A DNA stretch of 37,013 nucleotides from RZZS01 sp964498755 (GTDB lineage Bacteria > Pseudomonadota > Alphaproteobacteria > Micavibrionales > Micavibrionaceae). The stretch is taken from NCBI GenBank assembly GCA_964498755.1, contig CAZCIB010000020.1:1-37013 (forward strand), given 5' to 3'. Below, one piece after another: positions 22,241 through 30,823 of this stretch. Made by a program: the position numbers and the translations under genes. Positions within the stretch are counted from its first letter, which is position 1, and every line of letters begins with the position of its first letter. A model generated the notes under the pieces. That model made no database searches. It had not been told where the DNA came from and saw only the letters and a list, made by a program, of their open reading frames with translations.

Positions 22241-22318
22241 AAGCGAGAAGCGAGTTACGAGAAACAAGAGAATTCTCACAAGCAGAATAATCTCGCTTCT
22301 CGTAACTCGTTTCTCGCT
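22241..22318. repeat. Inverted repeat of CGAGAAGCGAG words
   Basis: The left arm (22241-22265), with core GCGAGAAGCGAGTTACGAGA, matches the reverse complement of the right arm (22292-22318) at about 24 of 27 positions around a 26-nt spacer. It fills the gap between the minus-strand transaldolase and DUF484 genes. No T-run follows. Confidence 0.7.
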
Positions 22319-22324
22319 ACTAAT

Positions 22325-22981
22325 CTACAAAATACTCTGCCCCGTCTTTTTCCAGTCGGCGGTGAATTTTTTAAGCCCAGCATCCGTAAGGGGATGTTTA
22401 TAGAGGTCTTCGAAAATCTTGGCGGGTATGGTGGCGACATGCGCGCCGAGCCTTGCGCTGTCGGCGACGTGTTTAGCGCTGCGCACGGAAGCGACCAGAA
22501 CCTGCGTTGAAATATCCGGGTCGGCCTCGTAAATATCGAGGATATCCCGCACGAGGCCAATGCCGTCCGCGCCCGCATCGTCCAGTCTGCCGACGAATGG
22601 CGAGATAAACGTCGCGCCAGCCAGCCCGGCCAGTAAAGCCTGCGCCGCCGAAAAGCACAGCGTGACATTGGTCATGATGCCTTCATCGGAAAGGTTTTTA
22701 CAAACCCTCAAGCCTTCCGGCGTCAATGGCAGCTTTACGGCGACATTATCGGCGATGCCTGCAAGCTTTTGCGCCTCTTTAAGCATAATATCGTATTCAG
22801 TCGCGGCGACTTCCGCGCTGACCGGTCCGGGGACGATCTCGCAGATTTCCCCGACAAGCTCCAGAAAATCGCGCCCAGATCCCGCGACAAGCGACGGGTT
22901 GGTCGTGACGCCGTCAATAAGGCCAGTTTCGTAAAGCCGTTTAATTTCGTCGATATCCGCGCTGTCGAGAAAAATTTTCAT
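22325..22981 (-). CDS. fsa: Small transaldolase / fructose-6-phosphate aldolase
   Basis: 218-aa (beta/alpha)8 enzyme of the short TalC/FsaA class. The N-terminus MKIFLDSADIDEIKRLYETG and GVTTNPSLVAGSG are diagnostic. The Schiff-base Lys is K83 in NVAVKLPLTPEG. SPFVGRLDDAGADG and QVLVASVRSAKHV are conserved substrate-site segments. Sequence alone does not separate transaldolase from fructose-6-phosphate aldolase activity. It is divergent from priA, about 125 bp away. Confidence 0.93.
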   Translation of the reverse strand: MKIFLDSADIDEIKRLYETGLIDGVTTNPSLVAGSGRDFLELVGEICEIVPGPVSAEVAATEYDIMLKEAQKLAGIADNVAVKLPLTPEGLRVCKNLSDEGIMTNVTLCFSAAQALLAGLAGATFISPFVGRLDDAGADGIGLVRDILDIYEADPDISTQVLVASVRSAKHVADSARLGAHVATIPAKIFEDLYKHPLTDAGLKKFTADWKKTGQSIL

Positions 22982-23049
22982 AGGTTTGATATAGGGGGTT
23001 ACAGGGGCAAGGTAAAGAAGGTTTGAGGTTTTTAGATTACTGGCGGAAG

Positions 23050-23073
23050 GCTGATAAGTGAAAATCAGCTTTT
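23050..23073 (+). terminator. Weak hairpin with short T-run upstream of priA
   Basis: GCTGAT (23050-23055), an 8-nt loop, ATCAGC (23064-23069), then TTTT. It lies in the divergent fsa-priA gap where no upstream plus-strand gene needs termination, so it may be an attenuating leader or chance. Confidence 0.3.
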
Positions 23074-23106
23074 ACCTGTCACGTGAAACCGAATAACCTG
23101 AAAACC

Positions 23107-25464
23107 ATGAACGCCAAAACCGTTTCCGTACTCGTGCCCTCGCCCGTTGAGAAGGCCTATACCTACGCCGTTCCGGATGGAATGGACGCGCGGCCGGGCG
23201 ATTTTGTGACCATGCCGCTGGGGAGCCGGGAAATGGCCGGCGTGGTCTGGGATGACGCGCCTGACGCCGTGCCAGAGAAAAAACTGAAATCGATTGTCGT
23301 GAAACACGACCAGTCGGGTCTTCCTCAGCCGCACCGGAAATTCATCGACTGGAGCGCGCGCTACGCCATGAACCCGCGCGGGGCGATGCTGAAAATGACC
23401 CTGAGCGTCCCCGGCGTTTTTGAGGAAGAGAAGGGAATTGTTCTATACAGGCTGGTTGACTGGGCCAGGGATATTCTGGATGAAGCCCCCTCACCCCGAT
23501 CTTCTTATGTTTCGACCCCACTCTTAATCTCCCCCCTTTGCAAGGGGGGAGAAAGAACACTTCCCTCCTCGGAGAGGGGGGAAAACTCTCAGCCTGCTTC
23601 ATCCTCCTCCCTTGGAGAGGAGACGAGCAAGGGGGCTGAAACCGATAAGCAAAAAAAACTCCTCCGCAATCTCTCGCCGCAGCGCAGACAGGTTCTGGAT
23701 GTCCTGAAAGACGGGCGTATGCTGCGCGCTTCGGAAATCGCGGAAGAGGCCGGATGCTCGAGCGCCGTCGTGAAGGGGCTTGAAAAGCTTGGCCTGATTG
23801 AAACACGCGAAGCGCAGATCCCGCCGCCGTGCAGAAATCCGACATTAAACAAGTCCGTTAACCTGTCTGAAAAACAACGGGAAGCGGCCGACTTCCTGAT
23901 CAATAAAATCAACGAAGGCGGCTATCATCCCGTATTACTTGACGGCGTAACCGGCGCGGGCAAGACGGAGGTCTATTTCGAAGCAATTGCGGAGGCTCTC
24001 AAAAACAACCGGCAAGCCCTTATTCTGCTTCCGGAAATTGCATTATCCAACGCCTTCCTCGACCGGTTCCAGTCGCGGTTCGGCTGCGCGCCGGGACTCT
24101 GGCATTCGCAACTATCCCAAGGCCAGAGAAAACGTACGTGGCGCGGCGTTGCGGACGGATCAACCAAAGTCATTGTCGGGGCGCGTTCCGCGCTCTATCT
24201 GCCCTATGCCGATCTCGGAGTCATCATTGTCGACGAGGAGCACGACCCGGCCTACAAGCAGGAAGAGGGAACGATCTATCACGCGCGCGACATGGCCGTC
24301 GTGCGGGCGAGCATCGCAAAAATTCCGGTGGTTCTGGTGACGGCGACGCCATCCGTCGAAACCATGCAGAACGTTTACAGCGGCAGATTTGCGCATCTCG
24401 AGCTGCCGGGGCGTTACGGCGGGGCGAGCTTTCCGGACGTGGAAATTCTCGATATGCGCGAGAACAGGCCGGAATCGCAGCATTTCATCGCGCCGAAGCT
24501 TGTGAGCGCCGTCGCGCAAACCCTTGAACGGGGCAAACAATCCCTGCTTTTCCTCAACCGGCGCGGCTACGCGCCGTTGACGATTTGCAGATCCTGCGGC
24601 CACCGGATGGAATGCCCGCGCTGCACGGCCTGGCTGGTCGAACATAAAGCGCGTAAAAAGCTCCAGTGCCATCACTGCGGCTTTGACTTGCGCACGCCGG
24701 AGCAATGCCCGTCCTGCCACGATCACGGCTCTCTGGCCGCCTGCGGCCCGGGCGTCGAGCGGATTTATGAAGAGGCCCTTGGCTACTGGCCTGAGGCGCG
24801 AATACTCGTACTGGCGAGCGACACGGCGGACAGCGAGCAGTCCTTGCGCGAGATGCTCGGCGATATCCGCGAGGGGCGCGTCGACATCATCATCGGAACG
24901 CAGATTATCGCCAAGGGCCACCATTTCCCCGGCCTTACCTGCGTCGGCGTCATTGACGCCGATCTGGGATTGCAGGGCGGGGATTTGCGCGCGACGGAAA
25001 GAACGTATCAGCTTTTGCATCAGGTCGCGGGCCGCGCCGGTCGGGCCGAAGACAAGGGCACGGTTTATCTTCAGACGTTCAATCCCGAGGCGCGCACCGT
25101 GCAGGCGCTGGCGGGCGGGCAGCGCGACGCGTTTTTGCAAGAAGAGCTGGCCGAGCGCGAGGCCGCGCATATGCCGCCATTCTCACGGCTTGCCGGGATT
25201 ATCTTGGCAGGCCGCAAAGAGGGCGAGGTCGATCATGTCGCGCGCGAACTCGGCAAGACTGCGCCTGTTTCGGAAGGTTTACGGGTTTTGGGACCAGCTC
25301 CGGCGCAATACGCGATGCTGCGCGGCAAACACAGGCGGCGGCTTCTGCTTATCGCCGATAAATCGCTCGATATTCAAAAAGCGATTGCGAGCTGGCTGAA
25401 GGGCCACAAAATCCCCTCCACCGTCAAAGTCACCGTCGACATCGACCCGCAGAGTTTTTTCTAG
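23107..25464 (+). CDS. priA: Replication restart helicase PriA
   Basis: 785 aa. An N-terminal 3'-DNA-end-binding domain (VSVLVPSPVEKAYTYAVPDG) is followed by a winged helix (SPQRRQVLDVLKDGRMLRAS). The superfamily 2 helicase has Walker A GVTGAGKTEVYF (about 280-291) and DEEH box VDEEHDPAYKQEEG. A zinc-binding insertion of four CxxC pairs follows (CRSCGH, CPRCTA, CHHCGF, CPSCHD), then GRAGRAEDKG. Start: GTG 23083 is possible; ATG 23107 (MNAKTVSVL) begins where the domain does. Length exceeds the usual 730 or so by about the 52 residues (127-178) encoded by a palindromic element in the linker before the winged helix. Confidence 0.95.
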   Translation: MNAKTVSVLVPSPVEKAYTYAVPDGMDARPGDFVTMPLGSREMAGVVWDDAPDAVPEKKLKSIVVKHDQSGLPQPHRKFIDWSARYAMNPRGAMLKMTLSVPGVFEEEKGIVLYRLVDWARDILDEAPSPRSSYVSTPLLISPLCKGGERTLPSSERGENSQPASSSSLGEETSKGAETDKQKKLLRNLSPQRRQVLDVLKDGRMLRASEIAEEAGCSSAVVKGLEKLGLIETREAQIPPPCRNPTLNKSVNLSEKQREAADFLINKINEGGYHPVLLDGVTGAGKTEVYFEAIAEALKNNRQALILLPEIALSNAFLDRFQSRFGCAPGLWHSQLSQGQRKRTWRGVADGSTKVIVGARSALYLPYADLGVIIVDEEHDPAYKQEEGTIYHARDMAVVRASIAKIPVVLVTATPSVETMQNVYSGRFAHLELPGRYGGASFPDVEILDMRENRPESQHFIAPKLVSAVAQTLERGKQSLLFLNRRGYAPLTICRSCGHRMECPRCTAWLVEHKARKKLQCHHCGFDLRTPEQCPSCHDHGSLAACGPGVERIYEEALGYWPEARILVLASDTADSEQSLREMLGDIREGRVDIIIGTQIIAKGHHFPGLTCVGVIDADLGLQGGDLRATERTYQLLHQVAGRAGRAEDKGTVYLQTFNPEARTVQALAGGQRDAFLQEELAEREAAHMPPFSRLAGIILAGRKEGEVDHVARELGKTAPVSEGLRVLGPAPAQYAMLRGKHRRRLLLIADKSLDIQKAIASWLKGHKIPSTVKVTVDIDPQSFF
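23484..23637 (+). repeat. Palindromic element inserted in frame in priA
   Basis: The outer stem AGCCCCCT (23484-23491) pairs perfectly with AGGGGGCT (23630-23637). Inside are TCCCCCCTT-TGC-AAGGGGGGA (about 23530-23550), a hairpin around TTCCCTCCTCGGAGAGGGGG (23561-23580) and one around CCTCCTCCCTTGGAGAGG (23603-23620). It encodes a Pro/Ser-rich, low-complexity stretch with no stop. The sequence differs from the other two coding insertions, but the plan is the same. Confidence 0.76.
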
Positions 25465-25534
25465 AGCCGCAACTAAAACTCGACCAGTCCGCAAATCTGG
25501 TTTACGATGAAACCTGTTTAATGGCGGAACGCGC

Positions 25535-26356
25535 ATGAGCCCTGTATTCTTTCCTGAAAAAAAAGACCTGCCGTGGGAGATCACCTCTTACGATCTCCTG
25601 AAAATGGCCGCTGTTTTGCTGATGATCGTCGATCATATCGGGCATTATTTTTTCGTCGATGAAATGTGGTTCCGCGTATTCGGGCGCATGTGCGTGCCGA
25701 TGTGGTTTTTCCTGATCGGTTACGCGCGCACGCGCGATATCGGCAAGCACATGTGGATCGGGATGGGTCTGCTCGTCGCGGCGAATTTTGTCACCGGCAT
25801 GGGGATTTTCCCGCTGAACATTCTCGCGACAATGATTTTCGTGCGGCTTGTGATTGACGCCGTGGCCTCGCGCGCGGCGCGGGACAAGGAAATTATGGCC
25901 GGAATTTCAATCATAGTTGTTTTTCTCAGTCTGCCCACCGCTGCAGTATGGGAATATGGGACGCTAGGCCTTTTATTCGCAATGCTCGGCTGGTTTATGC
26001 GCAATCCTGACAAACTGCAATTCAAAATCAAGGGCGTGGTGGAAGCGTATATTCTGATCATGTGCGTCGGGGCGTTCGGCTTCATTCAGGCCTATATGTA
26101 TTTTGGCTTTAACGACGCGCAAGCGGCTGTCCTGTTCGCCGGACTGGCGCTGGTCATGCTCTGGCTCTACCGTTTCAGGCCCGGAACCTATCCAAAAACA
26201 AGCGCGGCTTTGCCCGGCTTTGTAACGGTGGTCGCACAGTTTTTTGGCCGCAGAACGCTCGAGATTTACGTCGCGCATCTGATCGTCTTCAAGTTCGCCG
26301 CGCTTTATCTCGGGGACGAGCGTTTCGCCTGGTTCAGGTTTGACTTGCTTCAGTAG
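25535..26356 (+). CDS. TraX-family membrane protein
   Basis: 273 aa with about eight hydrophobic helices and the family N-terminus: SYDLLKMAAVLLMIVDHIGH, FFVDEMWFRVFGRMCVPMWF, FLIGYARTRD. F-plasmid TraX acetylates pilin. Chromosomal relatives belong to the wider acyltransferase-like membrane family and their substrates are mostly unknown. No conjugation genes are present, so a transfer role is unlikely here. The C-terminal helix is RRTLEIYVAHLIVFKFAALY. It stands between priA and the ATP synthase operon on the same strand. Confidence 0.86.
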   Translation: MSPVFFPEKKDLPWEITSYDLLKMAAVLLMIVDHIGHYFFVDEMWFRVFGRMCVPMWFFLIGYARTRDIGKHMWIGMGLLVAANFVTGMGIFPLNILATMIFVRLVIDAVASRAARDKEIMAGISIIVVFLSLPTAAVWEYGTLGLLFAMLGWFMRNPDKLQFKIKGVVEAYILIMCVGAFGFIQAYMYFGFNDAQAAVLFAGLALVMLWLYRFRPGTYPKTSAALPGFVTVVAQFFGRRTLEIYVAHLIVFKFAALYLGDERFAWFRFDLLQ

Positions 26357-26452
26357 CCTTAAAAAGCAAGGTTAATGTTGCTTCTCATGCGGAGCTATGC
26401 TAAGTCGATTGCCAACAATAGCACGATCCCGATCTTTTGAGGTAAAACGCGC

Positions 26453-27037
26453 GTGGCTGGTAAAAAAGACGCCTCCGGAATGATTGCCCTTCGTTATGTC
26501 TCGGCCCTGATCGATCTGGCCGGAGACCAGAATGCGTTGAAAACAATTGAAGGGAATATCAACACGCTTTCCGCGCTTTATAACGAGTCTCACGAATTTC
26601 GGTACCTGATGCATACGCCGCTGCTGAGCCGGACAAAGAAAGTTCAGGCAATGCAAAATGTTGCGGGTACGCTTCAGCTTCACGCTTTAACCGCCAATTT
26701 CCTCAGCCTGCTTGCGCAGAACCGGCGCTTGCCCATGATTTGCAATATGGTCGACGCTTTCCGGCGCGAGTGCGCCCGCAGGCGCGGCGAGGTTATGGCC
26801 GACGTGCAGACGGCCGCTGCGCTTACGGACGCGCAGACGAAAGCGCTCAAAAAGGCTCTTAAAGAGATGCTCGGCAGCGATATCGGCCTTAACGTAAAAG
26901 TCAACGAGGATTTGATCGGCGGCCTGCGCATTACGGTCGGCTCGCAGATGATCGACAATTCCGTGCGCAGGAAGCTGGAAAGGCTCCGCCGCGATATGAA
27001 GAAAAATACGGCGCAACAACTGACAGAGGTAGCATAA
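26453..27037 (+). CDS. atpH: ATP synthase F1 subunit delta
   Basis: 194 aa. Peripheral-stalk subunit that joins F1 to the b subunits. It has an N-terminal helical domain (ALRYVSALIDLAGDQNALKT, LMHTPLLSRTKK) and a C-terminal domain (NEDLIGGLRITVGSQMIDNSVRRKLERL) with the family signature. The start is a GTG (26453-26455), supported by GAGGT about 9 nt upstream. First gene of the F1 operon and 2 nt from atpA. The 96-bp gap before it should hold the operon promoter, but I see no convincing -35/-10 pair. Confidence 0.95.
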   Translation: MAGKKDASGMIALRYVSALIDLAGDQNALKTIEGNINTLSALYNESHEFRYLMHTPLLSRTKKVQAMQNVAGTLQLHALTANFLSLLAQNRRLPMICNMVDAFRRECARRRGEVMADVQTAAALTDAQTKALKKALKEMLGSDIGLNVKVNEDLIGGLRITVGSQMIDNSVRRKLERLRRDMKKNTAQQLTEVA

Positions 27038-27039
27038 CA

Positions 27040-28593
27040 ATGGAAATTCAGGCCGCAGAAGTATCGGAAATTCTGAAAAAACAAATCGCTGAATTCGGCG
27101 TTCAGGCCGATGTGGCGGAGATCGGGCAGGTCTTGTCCGTCGGTGACGGCGTGGCCCGCGTTTACGGTCTTGACCAGTGCCGCGCGGGCGAGCTGGTGGA
27201 ATTTCCGGGCGGCGTCAAGGGCATGGCCCTGAACCTGGAAGTCGACAATGTCGGCGTGGTGATCTTCGGTGACGACCGCGACATCCGCGAGGGCGACATC
27301 GTGCGCCGGACGGGCGAGATCGTCGAGGTGCCCGTGGGGCGCGGGCTTCTGGGCCGGGTGGTTGACGCGCTGGGGAATCCGCTGGACGGCAAGGGACCGA
27401 TCCAGTCCGAGGAAATGCGCCGCGTCGAGGTCAAGGCGCCGGGCATCGTGCCGCGCAAATCCGTGCACGAGCCGATGCAGTCCGGCCTGATGGCGATTGA
27501 CGCGCTTGTGCCCGTGGGCCGCGGCCAGAGGGAGCTGATCATCGGCGACCGCCAGACCGGGAAAACCGCCGTGGCCGTCGACACGATCATCAACCAGAAA
27601 TATTTCAACGCGATGGAAGACGAGAAGCAGCACCTGTTCTGCGTCTACATCGCCGTCGGCCAGAAACGCTCGACCGTGGCCCAGCTTGTGAAAGAGCTTG
27701 AGGACAACGGCGCGATGGAATATTCCATCGTCGTCGCGGCGACGGCCTCCGATCCCGCGCCGATGCAGTTCCTCGCGCCTTATGCGGGCTGCGCGATGGG
27801 TGAATGGTTCCGCGACAACGGCCTGCATGCGCTGGCGATTTATGACGACTTGTCGAAGCAGGCCGTGGCTTACCGCCAGATGTCGCTTCTGCTGCGCCGT
27901 CCGCCGGGCCGCGAAGCCTATCCAGGCGACGTGTTCTATCTGCACTCGCGCCTGCTGGAGCGCGCCGCGAAGATGAATGACGAACATGGATCGGGCTCGC
28001 TTACCGCATTGCCGATCGTGGAAACGCAGGCCGGGGATGTTTCGGCCTATATCCCGACAAACGTGATCTCGATTACGGACGGGCAGATTTTCCTCGAAAC
28101 CGGTCTGTTCTTTAAAGGCATCCGCCCCGCTATTAACGTAGGCCTGTCCGTGTCCCGCGTGGGTTCCGCCGCGCAGATCAAGGCGATGAAACAGGTCGCG
28201 GGCAAGATTAAACTCGAACTCGCCCAGTACCGCGAGATGGAAGCGTTCTCGCAGTTCGCCTCGGACCTTGACGCGGCGACGCAGAGACTGTTGGCGCGCG
28301 GCGCGCGTTTGACTCAAATGCTCAAACAGCCGCAATACAAGCCGATGCGAGTCGCCGATCAGGTGATCGTGATTTTCGCCGGAACGCGGGGGTATCTCGA
28401 CGACGTCGCCGTGAACGACGTCGGAACGTATGTGCAGCGGCTTGTCGACGATATCCATGTGAACGCCGAAGATATTTACAAGGAAATCATGGAAAAGCGC
28501 GCGCTGAACGACGATCTTGAGGACAAGATGCACGACTATCTCGAGCAGTTCACCGAGAACTTCATCGGCGCGAAAGAGAAAAAGGCGGCGTAG
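27040..28593 (+). CDS. atpA: ATP synthase F1 subunit alpha
   Basis: 517 aa, normal for the family. Non-catalytic nucleotide-binding subunit of the F1 hexamer. It has a beta-barrel N-terminus, a P-loop GDRQTGKT (169-176), and the signature region around RPAINVGLSVSRVGSAAQ carrying the arginine finger. The C-terminal helices end EKKAA. It starts 2 nt after atpH. The next F1 gene (atpG) is delayed by about 460 bp that hold one or two extra small reading frames. Confidence 0.98.
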   Translation: MEIQAAEVSEILKKQIAEFGVQADVAEIGQVLSVGDGVARVYGLDQCRAGELVEFPGGVKGMALNLEVDNVGVVIFGDDRDIREGDIVRRTGEIVEVPVGRGLLGRVVDALGNPLDGKGPIQSEEMRRVEVKAPGIVPRKSVHEPMQSGLMAIDALVPVGRGQRELIIGDRQTGKTAVAVDTIINQKYFNAMEDEKQHLFCVYIAVGQKRSTVAQLVKELEDNGAMEYSIVVAATASDPAPMQFLAPYAGCAMGEWFRDNGLHALAIYDDLSKQAVAYRQMSLLLRRPPGREAYPGDVFYLHSRLLERAAKMNDEHGSGSLTALPIVETQAGDVSAYIPTNVISITDGQIFLETGLFFKGIRPAINVGLSVSRVGSAAQIKAMKQVAGKIKLELAQYREMEAFSQFASDLDAATQRLLARGARLTQMLKQPQYKPMRVADQVIVIFAGTRGYLDDVAVNDVGTYVQRLVDDIHVNAEDIYKEIMEKRALNDDLEDKMHDYLEQFTENFIGAKEKKAA

Positions 28594-28628
28594 GGGGCTT
28601 TAGAACGTTAGCCGATGAGGAGCCAGAC

Positions 28629-28934
28629 ATGACGGAAACAATTTACAAAAAACCCGTCTTTTTCACGCTTGATGAGCGCTTAGCGCCAAAAGTGCGCGCG
28701 GACGGGATTGATGCGCTTCCCGATGGCCTTGCGCAAACAGTACGCTCCGCTGGCGAAGAACTCAGATTTGTCAAGGGCGCGTTTCAGGAAATGGCCGAAA
28801 AGGCAACGGCGGGGGCCAGACATTTACTAAAATGGCCAGGGAAAAAGCGCAAAGCGCAACAGAAGGGGACTGTGAATTCGTTGTCACAGCAGGGAGCCAA
28901 GAAGATCTGGACGCGCGCGTCGACGCAGTCATAA
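28629..28934 (+). CDS. Small unknown ORF between atpA and atpG (5' part)
   Basis: 101 aa if read straight through. GAGGAG lies at good distance before the ATG. Residues 1-68 (MTETIYKKPVFFTLDERLAP...KATAGARHLL) look like real protein. The last 34 or so residues are a Lys/Arg/Gln/Ser-rich string, such as would arise from reading out of frame. At about 28830-28850 the good coding signal switches to the frame of 28832-29035. That shift is -1 and occurs next to A-rich runs (CTAAAATGG and GGGAAAAAGC). This could be a frameshift, two overlapping genes, or a sequence error. Confidence 0.5.
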   Translation: MTETIYKKPVFFTLDERLAPKVRADGIDALPDGLAQTVRSAGEELRFVKGAFQEMAEKATAGARHLLKWPGKKRKAQQKGTVNSLSQQGAKKIWTRASTQS

Positions 28935-29035
28935 AAGCCCTTGAAGCCCAGGGCTCCGACGTCGTGACAAAAGGGTCGGTAAGGCTAGGGCTTCAGTTAA
29001 CTATTACGCCGGAAATATCGCCGCCTGAGGCGTAA
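28832..29035 (+). CDS. Small unknown ORF between atpA and atpG (3' part)
   Basis: 67 aa: MAREKAQSATEGDCEFVVTA then GSQEDLDARVDAVIKALEAQ and a strand-rich end (GSVRLGLQLTITPE). It has a clear alpha/beta character. The frame is open well upstream of the ATG, and no ribosome binding site precedes it. It is therefore better explained as the continuation of the 28629 frame, or as a translationally coupled gene. It ends 19 nt before atpG. No family recognised. Confidence 0.5.
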   Translation: MAREKAQSATEGDCEFVVTAGSQEDLDARVDAVIKALEAQGSDVVTKGSVRLGLQLTITPEISPPEA

Positions 29036-29054
29036 AGGTAATGAGAAGAAAAAT

Positions 29055-29972
29055 ATGCCCAGTTTAAAGGACTACAGAGACAGAATTCAGAGCGTTAAGT
29101 CGACGCGGAAGATTACCTCGGCCATGAAAATGGTCGCGGCCGCCAAGCTGAAGAAAGCGCAGCAGGCCGCTGAAGAGGGGCAGCCTTACGCGCGCGCGAT
29201 GGAGGCGATGATGCTGCGCGTGGCGGCGGGGGTGAATATCAACGCGTCTTCGCCGAAGCTGCTTGTCGGGACGGGGAAAGAGGAAACGCATCTTCTTGTC
29301 GTTCTGACCTCTGACCGGGGCTTGTGCGGCGGCTTTAACAGCAACCTGATGCGCTGGACGCGCGAGTACGTCAAGGACCTGCTGCAGGATGGCAAGCGGG
29401 TTAAAATCCTGTGCGTCGGGCGCAAGGGCCGCGACAACCTCAAAAAAGACGTGGCGGCGCAGCTGGTCATCGGGGCGTTTACCGACGTCAGCTCCAAGGA
29501 AGGCGTCAGCTATGCCAAGCTCGAGGACGTCGGCCGCAAAATCCTCGATCTGTTTGACGCGGGCGAATTCGACGTTTGCACGCTGATGTATAACCGTTTT
29601 AAAAACGTCCTGATCCAGCAACCAGTCAAACAGCAGCTCATTCCCCTGTCCCTGCCGGAAGATACGCCGCTCGCGGAAGAGGAAACGCAGCATGCGGAAA
29701 ACAAACCCGCGCCGGATCAGGTCTATGACTTTGAACCGGAAGAGGAAAAGCTTCTCGCGCAGCTCCTGCCGAAAAACCTCAAGGCGCAGCTGTTTCAGGC
29801 GATGCTGGACAACGCGGCCGGAGAACAGGCCGCGCGCATGACCGCGATGGACAACGCGACCGGAGCCGCCGGCGACATGATCAACGACCTGACCCTGCAA
29901 TACAACCGCGAGCGTCAGGCCGTGATCACCAAGGAACTGATTGAAATTATCTCGGGCTCGGAGGCGGCGTAA
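29055..29972 (+). CDS. atpG: ATP synthase F1 subunit gamma
   Basis: Central rotor shaft of F1, 305 aa. The N-terminal helix (PSLKDYRDRIQSVKSTRKIT, SAMKMVAAAKLKKAQQAAEE) and the C-terminal signature (RMTAMDNATGAAGDMINDLT, LQYNRERQAVITKELIEIIS) form the coiled-coil axle. The Rossmann-like middle contains LTSDRGLCGGFNSNLMR. A Glu-rich loop (AEEETQHAENKPAPDQ, about 210-225) is slightly long. A repeat fragment and an unrelated gene separate it from atpD. Confidence 0.97.
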   Translation: MPSLKDYRDRIQSVKSTRKITSAMKMVAAAKLKKAQQAAEEGQPYARAMEAMMLRVAAGVNINASSPKLLVGTGKEETHLLVVLTSDRGLCGGFNSNLMRWTREYVKDLLQDGKRVKILCVGRKGRDNLKKDVAAQLVIGAFTDVSSKEGVSYAKLEDVGRKILDLFDAGEFDVCTLMYNRFKNVLIQQPVKQQLIPLSLPEDTPLAEEETQHAENKPAPDQVYDFEPEEEKLLAQLLPKNLKAQLFQAMLDNAAGEQAARMTAMDNATGAAGDMINDLTLQYNRERQAVITKELIEIISGSEAA

Positions 29973-29988
29973 ACGATATAAAGCGCGA

Positions 29989-30010
29989 CATCCTGGCGAA
30001 AGCTGGGATG
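29989..30010. repeat. Short hairpin repeat related to the xerC element
   Basis: CATCC...GGATG around TGGCGAAAGCTG, flanked by CGA and ACG. It matches the GTCATCCC-type arm of the element at 20901-20989. It lies between atpG and the inserted gene at 30042. Confidence 0.6.
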
Positions 30011-30041
30011 ACGACAGATTGAAATTAAGCATGTGAAGTAA

Positions 30042-30779
30042 ATGAGTCAGAAAGAAAAGGTATATGAAGGCCCGCTTGAGATTTTTTCTCCTGACGGGTC
30101 AGTAACGACCTGCCACCGGCAGGGCGTTTCGATACGCATCGGCCCCGCTGTGACACACGGCTCGGAGCCCGAACCTGTGCCTTGCTCTATTTTTGATGGT
30201 ACGCCATTCCAGCTTTATTACAGCCCGGAGCATGTTTACCTTGACCTGGTAGCAGGGCAGACAATTCTGGATGCTGAGAGGAAAACGGCAAAAGCCCTCA
30301 TGCTGAAAGATGCTTCGGCAAATATGTATGCTGTTTGCTTTGACGGAAAAAAGTATGAGCCTGTTATCACAATCATAGATGACATCGACGAGGGGCTTGA
30401 AAAAGGCCTTTTAGAAATTTGTCGCCAATTACAGGATGCGGATCACGTTACCTTCGATGATCCGCGACTGGGTAAGGGCTACACGGTCGAACCTGATGGA
30501 CACGGGGGGCTCCTCTTTGTTCCTGTAAAAGACTTTGAGCCTTACATGACTGTGAAAAAACGAGAGTTTAGCGGAGGATTTAATATGCATGTGGCGAATA
30601 ATTATAAGGCAGCGGGAGGCGAAACGCTTGAAGAAGCCGCCAAAAGAATTGAGGCGCGGATGGACCGGATAAATGCCCCGGGCGGCGGACCTAAGGCAAG
30701 GCAAGGCGTTGTTTACGATCAGTCACGTTTTCGTGACCCTGACGCCGCAATGGTGCGTGGCGAATATGTTTCCGTTTAG
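30042..30779 (+). CDS. Unknown protein inserted between atpG and atpD
   Basis: 245 aa (MSQKEKVYEGPLEIFSPDGS...MVRGEYVSV), soluble. The first 110 residues look beta-rich (YEGPLEIFSPDGSVTTCHRQ, HVYLDLVAGQTILDAER). Helices follow (EEAAKRIEARMDRINAPGGG) with a Gly/Arg-rich tail. The ribosome binding site is poor (GTGAAGTAA). It is more AT-rich by eye than the flanking ATP synthase genes. It sits 44 nt before atpD in the same direction, so it is probably transcribed with the operon. I do not recognise the family or see a link to ATP synthase. Confidence 0.7.
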   Translation: MSQKEKVYEGPLEIFSPDGSVTTCHRQGVSIRIGPAVTHGSEPEPVPCSIFDGTPFQLYYSPEHVYLDLVAGQTILDAERKTAKALMLKDASANMYAVCFDGKKYEPVITIIDDIDEGLEKGLLEICRQLQDADHVTFDDPRLGKGYTVEPDGHGGLLFVPVKDFEPYMTVKKREFSGGFNMHVANNYKAAGGETLEEAAKRIEARMDRINAPGGGPKARQGVVYDQSRFRDPDAAMVRGEYVSV

Positions 30780-30823
30780 GCGCTGTCATAAAGATTTAAA
30801 CAGAGGAAGAAGAGAGAAAGCAA

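Noticed and set aside
26680..28533. 617-codon open frame on the minus strand opposite atpH/atpA
   Set aside because: It is antisense to a certain atpA and rich in Arg/His/Val/Asp strings. Such frames arise from GC-rich codon bias on the other strand.
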